The notes under the pieces are model-generated. The model was not told the origin of the DNA. It ran no database searches and was given only the letters and a program-made list of their open reading frames with translations. A program made the translations under genes and the position numbers. From NCBI RefSeq assembly GCF_021538895.1, contig NZ_JADDRL010000020.1, positions 48,693 to 112,692 on the forward strand: DNA of 64,000 bases, written 5' to 3'. The DNA comes from Streptomyces olivochromogenes. GTDB lineage: Bacteria > Actinomycetota > Actinomycetes > Streptomycetales > Streptomycetaceae. Shown here one piece after another: positions 50,177 through 59,190 of this stretch. Positions within the stretch are counted from its first letter, which is position 1. Every line of letters starts with the position of its first letter.

Positions 50177-50368
50177 GAGCCCGAACAGGCCGCCGCAGCG
50201 GCTCAGCAGGCCCTCGACGAGGCGGCTCGGGTCAACTCCACCCTGGTCGCCTCCCGCCTCAAGACCCTGCTGGAAGCCGCCCGCCCGTATCGCACTGCCG
50301 ACGTGGACGAGGTCCGCACCCGCGCGCAGGATCTGGCGGCAGCGCGCCCCACGCCAGTCGCGGCCTGA
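50177..50368 (+). pseudogene. possible gene remnant
   Basis: An open frame with helical, coding-like content (QQALDEAARVNSTLVASRLK, then RPYRTADVDEVRTRAQDLAA) ends at TGA 50366. Upstream it runs into a stop without a usable start, directly after the repeat. It may be the 3' end of a gene cut by a rearrangement. Family not recognised. Confidence 0.3.
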
Positions 50369-50381
50369 GACCATCGCGACC

Positions 50382-50687
50382 ATGGGCAAGCACTCCCGAC
50401 CCGGACCGCCGAACCAGCCGTCACGCGCCGTCCCCCGCGTCGACGGCGGTGACCCGCTCGCGGCCTACAACAAGCGGCGCCGCCCGCCCCTCGACCAGTA
50501 CCGCCGGCATCGTCCGCTCCACGGCGGTGGCGGACACCTCCGCCCCGACGAACCGCGTGCGCTGGAGGAGTGGAGCGGATTTTCGTACGAACCCGCGGGC
50601 GCGGCGCCGGACCTCGCGGCGGCACAGCGGTGGGTGAACGAACAGGTGTCCGGCGAATGCGGCGACGAGTCCCCCTCTGCCGCGTGA
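50382..50687 (+). CDS. small hypothetical protein
   Basis: A 101-residue frame from ATG 50382: basic, Pro/Arg-rich N-terminal half (MGKHSRPGPPNQPSRAVPRV) and a more regular acidic end (EEWSGFSYEPAG, AAAQRWVNEQVSGECGD). Codon composition looks plausible, but there is no good ribosome site and no family match. It lies between the two repeat arms. Confidence 0.4.
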   Translation: MGKHSRPGPPNQPSRAVPRVDGGDPLAAYNKRRRPPLDQYRRHRPLHGGGGHLRPDEPRALEEWSGFSYEPAGAAPDLAAAQRWVNEQVSGECGDESPSAA

Positions 50688-50784
50688 CGCTCGTCGAGCT
50701 GCCGCGAACGGGCATGTAGCACAGCGCGACGACCGTCACGAACGGTCATTCTCGTAAATGACCATCTGTGAGAGTTCTGCGAGA

Positions 50785-50890
50785 GCCAGGACCTTGGAGC
50801 GCACCCTCGCGGCCGGGATCGGCGCCAGGAGCCCGAAGCCGAAAAGGGGCCCCGGTGTGCAGGCTCCGAATTGACCAGCAGCATCCGGAA
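50785..50890 (+). repeat. imperfect long direct repeat, copy 2
   Basis: Partner of 50067-50170. This copy merges into the terminator of the PKS hydroxylase gene. Confidence 0.65.
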
Positions 50891-50910
50891 GTCGCACACC
50901 GGGGCCCCTT
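50844..50910 (-). terminator. terminator of the PKS operon
   Basis: AAGGGGCCCCGGTGTGC (50844-50860) pairs perfectly with GCACACCGGGGCCCCTT (50894-50910), 17 base pairs, loop 33. It lies 13 bases beyond the last leftward gene of the PKS run. Confidence 0.75.
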
Positions 50911-50922
50911 GTGGAGGGGGTG

Positions 50923-52434
50923 TCAGCGGGCGGGGCCGAACCAGTGCTCCAGCGCCGCGTCGAGGCCGTCCGCCGAGGAGCCGGCGAAGGCCACGTATCC
51001 GTCGGGGCGGACCAGCACGGCCGTGGTGTCGGCCAGCGGGTCGGGCCCCTCGACGGGCTTGACCAGGACGGTGGCCACCTCCACCCGGTCCCGTCGGCCC
51101 TGAGCCGCGTTCCGCACGGCGTCGTCGTCGGCCAGGTCGAGCAGCACCCCGCGGGCGGGGTGCAGCAGCCGGGCGATGCGGGTCTCGCCGTCCGCGCCGA
51201 CCAGCAGCCGGGGCGGCATCCGGCGGCCCAGCAGCGGGTGGGGCGGCTGCGGCGCGTCGCCCAGGTCGTAGCGGATGTCCAGGTGGCTGACGATGCCGGC
51301 GAGGTGCCGCTTGACGTCGTCGTAGCGGATGAGCTCGCCGAACAGCTCGCGCAGCGGGTCGGACTCGGCGCCGCCGAGGTAGACCATGCCCTGCGTGCGG
51401 GTGTTCATCAGCAGGCGGCGGCCGACCGGGTGCCGCTCGTCGTGGTACGTGTCGAGCAGGGCGTCGGACGCGTCGCCGCGGACCGCCGCGGCCAGCTTCC
51501 AGCCCAGGTTGGCCGCGTCCTGCACGCCGGTGCTCAGCCCCTGTCCGCCGGCGGGCAGATGGATGTGCGCCGCGTCGCCGACCAGGAACACCCGGCCGCG
51601 CCGGTACTCGGCGGCCTGGCGAGTGGCGTCGGTGAAGGAGCTCACCCACGAGGCGCCGCCGCCGCTGATGTCCTCTCCGGTGATGTGCCGCCAGGCGTCC
51701 GCCACCTCCTGGTAGGTGACGGTCCGCTCGCGGTCGTGCGCCGGGGTGCCGTCGGGGCAGACGATGATCCGCCAGATGTTCTCGCTGAGCGGGGCGGACA
51801 TCACCATGCCGTTGGGGAGCCGCTCGCCGAGGTGGCGGGCGCGCAGTTCGACGCCGGTGATGTCGGCGAGGTACATGCCGCGACCGGCGTCGGTGCCGGG
51901 GAAGTCGAATCCGGCCGCCTTGCGCACCCGGCTGGACCCGCCGTCGCAGCCCACCAGGTAGGAGGCGCGCAGCGGGCGCTCCTCCCCTTCGGGGGTGCGT
52001 ACGGTGATCTCGACAATGTCACCGTCGAGGAAGCCGTCGGCGAGGGACACGAACTCCCAGCCGCGGCGGATGTCGGCACCGAGCTCGTCCGCCCAGTCCT
52101 CCAGCACCGCCTCGGTCTGGCCCTGCGGGATGCCGCGGGCGCCGAAGTGCGCGTCCGGCAGCACGGTGAAGTCGAACTGGGTGCCGCCGAAGTGCCCCAT
52201 CGGGCTCGTCGCCAGCGTCTCGCCCTGACCGAACCGGGGCAGCAGCCCCCGCTCGTCGAACGTCTCCATGGCGCGGGCGGTGAAGCCCAGGCCACGAGAC
52301 TGCCCGGTGGGGGCGGCCAGCTTCTCGATCACGACGACGCGGGCTCCGCCGAGGCGGAGTTCGCCCGCGAGCATCAGTCCGGTCGGGCCGGCACCGACGA
52401 CGAGGACGTCGGTGTCCGTCGCTGACCCATCCAT
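50923..52434 (-). CDS. PgaE/RdmE-type FAD hydroxylase
   Basis: A 503-residue flavin hydroxylase: VLVVGAGPTGLMLAGELRLG, DG motif LVGCDGGSSRVRKAAG, flavin site FLVGDAAHIHLPAGGQGLST, thioredoxin-like C-terminal domain ending ALEHWFGPAR. Probable angucycline oxygenase. Last gene of the leftward PKS transcript, 99 bases after the previous hydroxylase and followed by a strong terminator. Confidence 0.92.
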   Translation of the reverse strand: MDGSATDTDVLVVGAGPTGLMLAGELRLGGARVVVIEKLAAPTGQSRGLGFTARAMETFDERGLLPRFGQGETLATSPMGHFGGTQFDFTVLPDAHFGARGIPQGQTEAVLEDWADELGADIRRGWEFVSLADGFLDGDIVEITVRTPEGEERPLRASYLVGCDGGSSRVRKAAGFDFPGTDAGRGMYLADITGVELRARHLGERLPNGMVMSAPLSENIWRIIVCPDGTPAHDRERTVTYQEVADAWRHITGEDISGGGASWVSSFTDATRQAAEYRRGRVFLVGDAAHIHLPAGGQGLSTGVQDAANLGWKLAAAVRGDASDALLDTYHDERHPVGRRLLMNTRTQGMVYLGGAESDPLRELFGELIRYDDVKRHLAGIVSHLDIRYDLGDAPQPPHPLLGRRMPPRLLVGADGETRIARLLHPARGVLLDLADDDAVRNAAQGRRDRVEVATVLVKPVEGPDPLADTTAVLVRPDGYVAFAGSSADGLDAALEHWFGPAR

Positions 52435-52533
52435 GGTTGTCCTTCCTGGCTGTGGGGATCTTCGCCGCCGGGCGTGGGGGCGTGGTTCACCGGCGGATGG
52501 GCGGCCGCCGGCCGGATGGTGCGGCGGCCGAAC

Positions 52534-54012
52534 TCAGCGGGGCGGGCCGAACCAGCGCTCAAGGGCGTCGTGCAGCCCCTCGTCGCCGGCGCCCTGGTCG
52601 ATCCAGACGACATGGCCGTCCGGTCGTACGAGCAGACGGTCGATGCCGTCGAGATCACTGCCCGGCTCGGCGACGGCCGCCAGCCGGGTCACCCGGTCCT
52701 CCCAGCCGGCGGTGGTGGTGTCACCGGTCGGGGTGCCGGGGCGCAGGTCGAGCAGGACGCCGCCGCCGGAACGCAGCAGCCGGGCGGAACCGACGCGGTC
52801 CTCGCGCACCCGCACCGTGGTGCACGGCAGCCGGGCGCCGAGCAGCGGATGCGCGGGGCCGTCCACCTCGTACCGCACGTCCAGTCCGCTGATCATGCCC
52901 GCCAGGTGGGCCCGCACCTCCTCGGAGGTGATCAGCTCGGTGAGCACGGCGCGCAGCGGCTCCACCGAGGGCGGGCCGAGCAGCAGCATCGCCTGGGCGC
53001 GGATGTTGGCGAGCACCCGCCGGCCCACCGCGTGCCGCTCGGTGTGGTAGGTGTCCAGGAGTTCGGCGGGGGCCTTGCCGCGCACGTGCAGCGCCAGCTT
53101 CCAGCCGAGGTTGAAGGCGTCCTGCATGCCGAGGTTGAGGGCCTGTCCGCCGATCGGCATCTGCCGGTGGGCGGCGTCGCCCGCGAACAGGATCCGGCCC
53201 TGCCGGTACTGGGTCAGCTGGCGGGAGGCGTCCCCGAAGGCGTTGACCCACAGCGGGGTGCCGCCGCTGATGTCCTCGCCGGTGACCCGCTTCCAGATGG
53301 TGACGATCTCCTCGAACTGGGCGTCGCCGGTGCGCTCCTGCGCGGACGAGCCGAACTCGTGGACCATCACCCGGGTCACGCCGTCGGGGCGGCGGGCGGC
53401 GATGGCCAGCCCGCGCTCCAGGCGTTCGAAGCGCCGGTTGGGCACCTCGATGCCGGCGACGTCGGCGCGCAGCAGTTCACGCCCGGCGTCCTGGCCCGGG
53501 AAGTCGGCGCCGATCAGCCGGCGCACGGTGCTGTCCTCGCCGTCGCAGGCCACCAGGTAGCGGGCGCGGATCTGCCGCCGTACGCCGTCGTAGCCGATGG
53601 CCTCGGCCTCGACCCGGTCCCCGTGGTCCGTCACGGCGACCAGTTCGTGCTTGCACATCAGCTCGGCGCCCAGCGACAGCGCCCACTCCTCCACGACCGC
53701 TTCGGTCTTGGTCTGCTGGACCTTCCACTGCCCGGGGTGCGAGCTGGGCAGGGTGAGGTCGAGGGGGATGCCGCCGAAGTGGCCGCGGGGCTCGTTGGGC
53801 GGGTTGCCGAAGTCGGGCAGCAGGCCGCGGTTGTCGAGGATCTCCATGGTCCGGGCGTGCAGGGTGGAGGCCCGTGACTCGGTGTTGGGGGCGCGCCGTT
53901 TCTCCACGACGACCACGTCGACGCCGCCGTGGGCCAGTTCCCCGGCGAGCATGAGCCCGACGGGACCGGCCCCGACGACGACGACGTCGGTCCGCACGCT
54001 GTCCGCCGGCAC
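52534..54012 (-). CDS. FAD-dependent polyketide hydroxylase (JadH/UrdE-like)
   Basis: A 492-residue group A flavin hydroxylase from GTG 54012, two bases after the cyclase stop. N-terminal VVVVGAGPVGLMLAGELAHG, DG motif LVACDGEDSTVRRLIG, flavin site LFAGDAAHRQMPIGGQALNL and C-terminal thioredoxin-like domain ending WFGPPR. The HRQMPIGGQALNLG variant differs from the HIHLP form in its sisters and is like that of bifunctional angucycline hydroxylases/dehydratases. Coupled to the cyclase, so it likely acts early on the polyketide. Confidence 0.9.
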   Translation of the reverse strand: MPADSVRTDVVVVGAGPVGLMLAGELAHGGVDVVVVEKRRAPNTESRASTLHARTMEILDNRGLLPDFGNPPNEPRGHFGGIPLDLTLPSSHPGQWKVQQTKTEAVVEEWALSLGAELMCKHELVAVTDHGDRVEAEAIGYDGVRRQIRARYLVACDGEDSTVRRLIGADFPGQDAGRELLRADVAGIEVPNRRFERLERGLAIAARRPDGVTRVMVHEFGSSAQERTGDAQFEEIVTIWKRVTGEDISGGTPLWVNAFGDASRQLTQYRQGRILFAGDAAHRQMPIGGQALNLGMQDAFNLGWKLALHVRGKAPAELLDTYHTERHAVGRRVLANIRAQAMLLLGPPSVEPLRAVLTELITSEEVRAHLAGMISGLDVRYEVDGPAHPLLGARLPCTTVRVREDRVGSARLLRSGGGVLLDLRPGTPTGDTTTAGWEDRVTRLAAVAEPGSDLDGIDRLLVRPDGHVVWIDQGAGDEGLHDALERWFGPPR

Positions 54013-54014
54013 GG

Positions 54015-54959
54015 TCAGGCCTTCTTCTGCTCGGTGTAGGCCTTGGCGTGGGACAGCGTGGCGCAGCTGTTGGTGGACAGCGCCGTGTGCACGTACTCGC
54101 GGGCGTCGGCCACGGTGGCGTCGGGGCCGAGGATGCGCGCGACGTTCTCCGTGTTGATGGTCACGGTGTGCTGGGAGGAGGCGGCGGTGCCCTCCTCGTT
54201 CTCGACGAAGGTCCACTCACCGGTGTGCAGGGTCATCAGCGCCGGCAGGGTGACCTGCTTGTAGGCGATCCGGTGGTGCGGGAAGACGACCCGGTAGGAC
54301 TTGGTGGTGTGCGTCGAGCCGTCCTTGGCCCGGGTGTCCATCTCCAGTTCCTGCAGGCCCGGGGTCTCCTCGGTGAGGCGGACGATCGCCACGTGCGGGA
54401 GCCGCTCGGCCCACAGCTGCGCCTCGTTGATGAAGTCGAAGGCGTCCTTGGCGCTGCCGGCGATCTGCACGGTGTCCGTGAACGAGAAGGTGAGCTCCTC
54501 GGTCTCGGCGGCGTGCGCGCGCTCGACGTTGACCTTGAGCGCGGCGAGTTCCGCGGTGCTGTTCTTGTCCACGGCCCGCTCGATCCACAGCAGGTCGTGC
54601 GGCTCGTCGTCGATGGCGCTGTAGTCGTGCAGCAGCCGGACCCGGGACTCCTGCTCGCCCTGCGGCTCGATGATCCAGGTGCCGCCCATGTGCTTGACGG
54701 GCGGTGCCGGGATCTCCTGGCGGAAGGTGATGGTGAGGGACTCCGGGTCCAGGGTGCGGCGCGAGGTCCAGTCCTTCGGCTGGCCGTTCGCGGTGGCCCA
54801 GATGCGGATCCGCTCCTCGTTGCCCTGCGCCTCGATCCGGTCCACGTGGATGGTGGGCGGGAAGATCCGGGGCCAGTTCGTCACGTCCGCCAGCAGCTGG
54901 TAGACCGCGGCGGCCGGTGCGCCGATGGTGATGTCGTGCTCGACCTCACGCGTCGTCAT
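54015..54959 (-). CDS. didomain polyketide aromatase/cyclase
   Basis: A 314-residue protein of two SRPBCC (START-like) domains, residues about 5-150 and 160-305. Markers: the first starts EHDITIGAPAAAVYQLLADV with WPRIFPPT, and the second starts VQIAGSAKDAFDFINEAQLW with HVAIVRLTEETPGLQELEMD. Enzymes of this kind close and aromatise the first ring of decaketides, as in jadomycin and kinamycin clusters. Thirty-nine bases after the ketoreductase. Confidence 0.93.
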   Translation of the reverse strand: MTTREVEHDITIGAPAAAVYQLLADVTNWPRIFPPTIHVDRIEAQGNEERIRIWATANGQPKDWTSRRTLDPESLTITFRQEIPAPPVKHMGGTWIIEPQGEQESRVRLLHDYSAIDDEPHDLLWIERAVDKNSTAELAALKVNVERAHAAETEELTFSFTDTVQIAGSAKDAFDFINEAQLWAERLPHVAIVRLTEETPGLQELEMDTRAKDGSTHTTKSYRVVFPHHRIAYKQVTLPALMTLHTGEWTFVENEEGTAASSQHTVTINTENVARILGPDATVADAREYVHTALSTNSCATLSHAKAYTEQKKA

Positions 54960-54998
54960 GGCGGCTTTCTCCTCGGTGGTGTCGGGTGGTGGCGGATG

Positions 54999-55787
54999 TC
55001 AGAAGTTGCCCAGACCACCGCAGACGTTGAGGGCCTGCGAGGTGATGGAGGCGGCCGTGTCGGAGGCCAGGTAGCCGACGAGGCCGGCGACCTCCTCCGG
55101 CGTGGAGTAGCGGCCGAGCGGGATCTTCGACTGGAACTTCTGGAGGATGGCGTCCTCGGTGGTGTCGTAGGCGTCCGCGTAGCCCTGGCGCACGCGCTGG
55201 GCCATCGGGGTCTCGACGTAGCCGGGGCAGACCGCGTTGACGGTGATGCCGGTCGGCGCGAGCTCGTTGCCGAGGGCCTTGGTGAAGCCGACGACGCCGT
55301 GCTTGGAGGCCGAGTAGGGGGCGCCCAGGACGACGCCCTGCTTGCCGGCCGTGGACGCGATGTTGATGATCCGGCCGCGGTTCTTGTTGCGCATGCCGCC
55401 GGTGTTGAGGACCGCGCGGGTCATCCGGAAGACGCTGTGCAGGTTCGTCTCGATGACGTCCTCCCACAGCTCGTCGGTGAGGTCGGCGGTCACACCGCCG
55501 CCGGACCGGCCCGCGTTGTTGACCAGGACGTCGATCGTGCCGAAGCGGTCGACGGCGGCCTGGACGAACGCGTCGACGGAGGCGGTGTCGCGGACGTCGA
55601 CCACGCCGCCGTCCACGCTGAGGATCTCGGCCTGCAGATCCTTGACGGTCGAGGCGATGTTCTCGGCGTTGCGGGCACCGATGAAGACCTGGTGGCCGGT
55701 GGAGGCCAGCAGGCGGGCCGTGGCCAGGCCGATGCCGCTGGTGCCACCGGTGATGACGGCGACCCTGGGCGTGGCGCTCTGCGTCAT
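54999..55787 (-). CDS. type II PKS ketoreductase (ActIII-like)
   Basis: A 262-residue short-chain dehydrogenase: TGGTSGIGLATARLL (NADPH), LVNNAGRSGGG, catalytic Ser in NIASTAG and YSASKHG (Tyr/Lys), ending NVCGGLGNF. The PGYVETPMA and GRSGGG segments are those of C-9 polyketide ketoreductases. It would reduce the C-9 ketone of the poly-beta-ketone. Fourteen bases after the ACP. Confidence 0.95.
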   Translation of the reverse strand: MTQSATPRVAVITGGTSGIGLATARLLASTGHQVFIGARNAENIASTVKDLQAEILSVDGGVVDVRDTASVDAFVQAAVDRFGTIDVLVNNAGRSGGGVTADLTDELWEDVIETNLHSVFRMTRAVLNTGGMRNKNRGRIINIASTAGKQGVVLGAPYSASKHGVVGFTKALGNELAPTGITVNAVCPGYVETPMAQRVRQGYADAYDTTEDAILQKFQSKIPLGRYSTPEEVAGLVGYLASDTAASITSQALNVCGGLGNF

Positions 55788-55801
55788 GTCCGTCTCTCCC
55801 C

Positions 55802-56071
55802 TCAGGCTGCCTGGGCGGGCGCGAGCTGCGTGTTGACGACGTCGATGAAGGCGCGCGGCGTGTTGGCGTCGCCGACGGCCTCCTCGTCGAGGGAGATGCC
55901 GTACTCGCGCTCGATGAGGCTGCCGGCCTCCAGCAGCGCGAGCGACTCGTAGCCGATCACCTCGAACTCGGTGTCGAGGATGTCGCCGTCCAGGTCGACG
56001 CCCTCGGCCACGCCCGCGGCCTCCCGCAGGGTGCGCTTGAGGTCATCGAGGGTGAACGCCTTGGTGGCCAT
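55802..56071 (-). CDS. acyl carrier protein of the type II PKS
   Basis: An 89-residue ACP from ATG 56071 behind AAAGGA. The phosphopantetheine site is IGYESLALLEAG, Ser43. Type II PKS ACPs nearly always have Asp before this Ser (GYDSL); here it is Glu42, a mild change. The rest is typical (FTLDDLKRTLREAAG). It carries the growing chain for the ketosynthase pair upstream. Confidence 0.93.
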   Translation of the reverse strand: MATKAFTLDDLKRTLREAAGVAEGVDLDGDILDTEFEVIGYESLALLEAGSLIEREYGISLDEEAVGDANTPRAFIDVVNTQLAPAQAA

Positions 56072-56113
56072 GGTGGTTCCTTTCATCGGTGGTGGTCTGT
56101 GCTGGTGAGGGCG

Positions 56114-57328
56114 CTAGGCGGTGGTGCGCACGACCATGGCGGAGTTGAATCCGCCGCTGCCGCGGGCCAGGACCAGCGCGGTGCGCACCTCGGCCTGGCG
56201 GGGTTCGGCGAGGACCAGGTCGAGCGGGTAGTCCGTGCACGGCTCGATGTGCACCGTGGGCGGGATGACGCCGTCCCGCATCGACAGGAAGGCGGCCGCG
56301 AGGTCCAGCGGCGCACCGCCGGAGTACAGCCGTCCGGTCATCGTCTTGGGCACGGTCACCGGGACGCCGCGGTCACCGAAGACGTCGCTGATGGCCTCGG
56401 CCTCGACGCGGTCGCCGGCCGGGTCGCCGGCGCCGTCGGCGAAGACCACGTCGACGTCGACGGTGTCCACTCCGGCGTCGGCGAGGGCGACCTGGATGGC
56501 CCTGCGCAGGCCGGGTTCGCGGTCGATGCCGGGGCGCGGGTCGATCGTCGCGCCGTATCCGGCGATCTCGCCGTAGACGCGGGCGCCGCGGGTGCGGGCC
56601 GCCTCGGCGTCCTCGGTGATGAGGATGGCGCCGCCCTCGCCGGGCACGTAGCCGTGCGCCTCACGGTCGAAGGGCAGATAGGCGCGGGTCGGCTCGTCCC
56701 GGGTGGACAGCTTGCCGGTGGCCAGCTGGGCGACCCAGCCCCAGGGGCAGATCGAGGCGTCGACGGCTCCGGTGACGATGAGCGAGGTGCCCTTGCGGAT
56801 CTGGCGGCGGGCCTGCGCGACGGCGTCCAGACCACCGGCGCCCTCGCTGACGACGACCCCGGCGGGACCCTTCATGCCGTTGCGGATGGAGATCTGGCCG
56901 CTGTTGACGGCGTAGAACCAGGCGAAGGACTGGTAGGCGGAGACGTACTGGCTGCCCCGGCTCCACAGGTTCTGCAGCTCGCCCTGGCCGAACTCGAAGC
57001 CGCCCGCGGCGGACGCCGTGATGACGCCCATGTCGAACTCGGGCAGGTCCTTGGGGTCGGCGCCGGCGTCCTTCAGGGCCCAGTCGGTCGCGACCAGCGC
57101 GAGCCGGGTGACCCGGTCGGTCTGCGGCAGCAGCCGGCTGGGCAGGTGCTCCTCGGGCACGAATCCGGGGACCTCGCCCGCCAGACGGGCGGGGTAGTTG
57201 GTCGGGTCGAACCGGGTGACGCGGCCGATGCCGTGCTTGCCGCCCAGCGTCGCCGACCAGTAGTCCTGGGTGCCGAGGCCGTTGGGCGCCGCGACGCCCA
57301 GGCCGGTCACCACGACCGAGGTGGTCAT
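56114..57328 (-). CDS. chain length factor (KS-beta)
   Basis: A 404-residue ketosynthase homologue with no catalytic Cys, overlapping KS-alpha by four bases. The region that in nearly all CLFs contains the decarboxylation-linked Gln (TEQAGGLD) reads SEGAGGLD here, so Gln is replaced by Gly163. Other CLF landmarks are present ([35 protein letters not shown]). It pairs with KS-alpha and sets chain length, probably a decaketide for an angucycline. Confidence 0.95.
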   Translation of the reverse strand: MTTSVVVTGLGVAAPNGLGTQDYWSATLGGKHGIGRVTRFDPTNYPARLAGEVPGFVPEEHLPSRLLPQTDRVTRLALVATDWALKDAGADPKDLPEFDMGVITASAAGGFEFGQGELQNLWSRGSQYVSAYQSFAWFYAVNSGQISIRNGMKGPAGVVVSEGAGGLDAVAQARRQIRKGTSLIVTGAVDASICPWGWVAQLATGKLSTRDEPTRAYLPFDREAHGYVPGEGGAILITEDAEAARTRGARVYGEIAGYGATIDPRPGIDREPGLRRAIQVALADAGVDTVDVDVVFADGAGDPAGDRVEAEAISDVFGDRGVPVTVPKTMTGRLYSGGAPLDLAAAFLSMRDGVIPPTVHIEPCTDYPLDLVLAEPRQAEVRTALVLARGSGGFNSAMVVRTTA

Positions 57329-58596
57329 ACGAGGCTCCTCTCGGGGCTGGCCAGCACCATGGCGCTCTGGAATCCGCCGAATCCGCTGCCGACCGTCAGG
57401 ACCGCGTCGATCAGCTGATCGCGGGCGACGACCGGGACGTAGTCGAGGTCGCACTCCGGGTCCGGGGTCTGCAGGTTGGCGGTCGGCGGTACGACGTCGT
57501 ACTCCATGGCCAGCGCGGACGCGGCGATCTCGATGGAGCCGATCGCGCCGAGGGAGTGCCCGACCATCGACTTGATGGAGCTGACCGGGGTCTGGTAGGC
57601 GTGATCGCCCAGGCTGCGCTTGAACGCGGCGGTCTCGTGGCGGTCGTTCTGCTTGGTGCCCGAGCCGTGGGCGTTGATGTAGTCGATCGCCTCGGGGTTC
57701 AGCCGGGCCTCGGCGAGGGCCAGGTTGATGGCCTCGGCCATCTCCACGCCGTCGGGGCGCAGGCCCGTCATGTGGTAGGCGTTGGAGCGGGTGGCGTACC
57801 CGGCGATCTCGGCGTAGATGTGCGCGCCGCGCTTCTGGGCGCTCTCCAGCTCCTCCAGGACGAAGAAGGCGGCACCCTCACCGAGCACGAACCCGTTGCG
57901 GGTCGCGTCGAAGGGACGCGAGGCGCACTCCGGGTCGTCGTGGCGCGGCGTGGTCGCCTTGATCGCGTCGAAGCACGCCATGGTGATCGGCGAGATCGGG
58001 GCGTCGGAGGAACCGGCGATCACCACGTCCGCCGAGCCCTCGCGGACGAGTTCGACGGCGTAGCCGACGGAGTCGATGCCGGAGGTGCAGCCGGTGGAGA
58101 CGACGGTGCTCGGTCCCTCGGCGCCGACGGCCCAGGCGACCTCGGAGGCGAACGAGCTCGGCACCATGAAGTCGTACAGGTGCGGAACCGCGTAGGTGTG
58201 GTCCACGGCTTCCAGCCGGCCGCCGTCGCTGACCACCCGGTACTCCTGGTCCAGGCCCATCGTGGCGCCGACCGCGCTGCCGACGGTGACGCCGACCCGG
58301 TAGGGGTCGACGGCGCCCAGGTCGATGCCGCTGTCGGCGACCGCGCCGCGGGAGGCGACGACGGCGAACTGGGCGGCCCGGTCCAGGCGGCGGACCTCCT
58401 GGGGGCTCAGGCCGTGCGCGTAGGGGTCGAAGTCGGCCTCGGCGGCCACCCGGGAGCGGAACGGACTGGGATCGAAGAAGGTGATGCCGCGCGTGGCCGT
58501 GCGGCCCTCGCTCAGCAGGTCCCAGAAGTTGTGCCGGCCGACACCGCCGGGGGCGATCACCTCGATTCCGGTGATGACAACACGTCGCCGGTTCAC
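57325..58596 (-). CDS. ketosynthase alpha (KS-alpha)
   Basis: A 423-residue beta-ketoacyl synthase from GTG 58596. Active Cys170 in [12 protein letters not shown], His in [11 protein letters not shown] and His in [12 protein letters not shown]. With the CLF it builds the polyketide chain from malonyl-ACP. Four-base overlaps with the cyclase before and the CLF after it make a tightly coupled minimal PKS. Confidence 0.97.
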   Translation of the reverse strand: MNRRRVVITGIEVIAPGGVGRHNFWDLLSEGRTATRGITFFDPSPFRSRVAAEADFDPYAHGLSPQEVRRLDRAAQFAVVASRGAVADSGIDLGAVDPYRVGVTVGSAVGATMGLDQEYRVVSDGGRLEAVDHTYAVPHLYDFMVPSSFASEVAWAVGAEGPSTVVSTGCTSGIDSVGYAVELVREGSADVVIAGSSDAPISPITMACFDAIKATTPRHDDPECASRPFDATRNGFVLGEGAAFFVLEELESAQKRGAHIYAEIAGYATRSNAYHMTGLRPDGVEMAEAINLALAEARLNPEAIDYINAHGSGTKQNDRHETAAFKRSLGDHAYQTPVSSIKSMVGHSLGAIGSIEIAASALAMEYDVVPPTANLQTPDPECDLDYVPVVARDQLIDAVLTVGSGFGGFQSAMVLASPERSLV

Positions 58597-58922
58597 GCCG
58601 ACGCCTCCCAGTTGTAGAAGCGGGTGGCCATGGCATCGGCCGGGGAACGCCAGGTCGCCGGGTCGTAGGCCTCGATGAACGGCTTCAGGTCGTCACTGAT
58701 GCCGACGAAGCGCGGGTCGCTCTTGGCGGCCTCGATCAGCTGACCGCCGTTGTCCTCGTCGAAGTCCTGGAGGTGGAAGTACAGGCCCCGGTAGGAGAAC
58801 AGCTGGCGGCGCCGCGTGCCCATGCGGTGGGGCATGTCCGTCGCGTCGAAGTCGGCGAACAGCCGCGCCACGTCGTTGCTGGAGACGGCCGCCATCCGGG
58901 CGACAATCAGCGTGCTGTGCAT
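58593..58922 (-). CDS. TcmI/JadI-type polyketide cyclase
   Basis: A 109-residue small cyclase (family size about 110). Landmarks: [50 protein letters not shown] and RFYNWEAS. Such enzymes guide later ring closures in angucyclines (JadI, UrdF). First gene of the PKS operon; its promoter lies in the 175 bases before the terminator at 59098. Confidence 0.93.
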   Translation of the reverse strand: MHSTLIVARMAAVSSNDVARLFADFDATDMPHRMGTRRRQLFSYRGLYFHLQDFDEDNGGQLIEAAKSDPRFVGISDDLKPFIEAYDPATWRSPADAMATRFYNWEASA

Positions 58923-59097
58923 AGGGTTCAGCTCCTCGGCGGTTGCGTGGGAGGGTTCGCGAAGCAGACGGGGCGGCACGGTGGGCCCGGGGCACCTCCA
59001 TCGACCTCGACGGTGCGGCCCGGCGATAGCGCCCGGCACGGGGAATGCCTGAGTCCGGCCGGAGCCACCGGCGTGTACCGGCGAACCGGTGCATACG

Positions 59098-59155
59098 CGC
59101 ACGCCTCCGGCCGCCCGGTCCCAGCTCGGGAGCAACGGGCGTCCGGAGGCGTGCG
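59098..59155 (-). terminator. terminator after AlpJ-like gene
   Basis: CGCACGCCTCCGG (59098-59110) pairs with CCGGAGGCGTGCG (59143-59155); additional internal pairing. It separates the AlpJ-like transcript from the PKS operon. Confidence 0.6.
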
Positions 59156-59190
59156 GAGGCGTGCGGAAGTGTCGCGTCGCCTGTGGCGCG

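Larger units (their letters stand above)
50000..50381. other. junction region between graspetide and PKS loci
   Basis: This stretch contains one arm of an imperfect long direct repeat (50067-50170) and an open frame without a plausible start (50177-50368). It looks like a scarred boundary. Confidence 0.45.
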
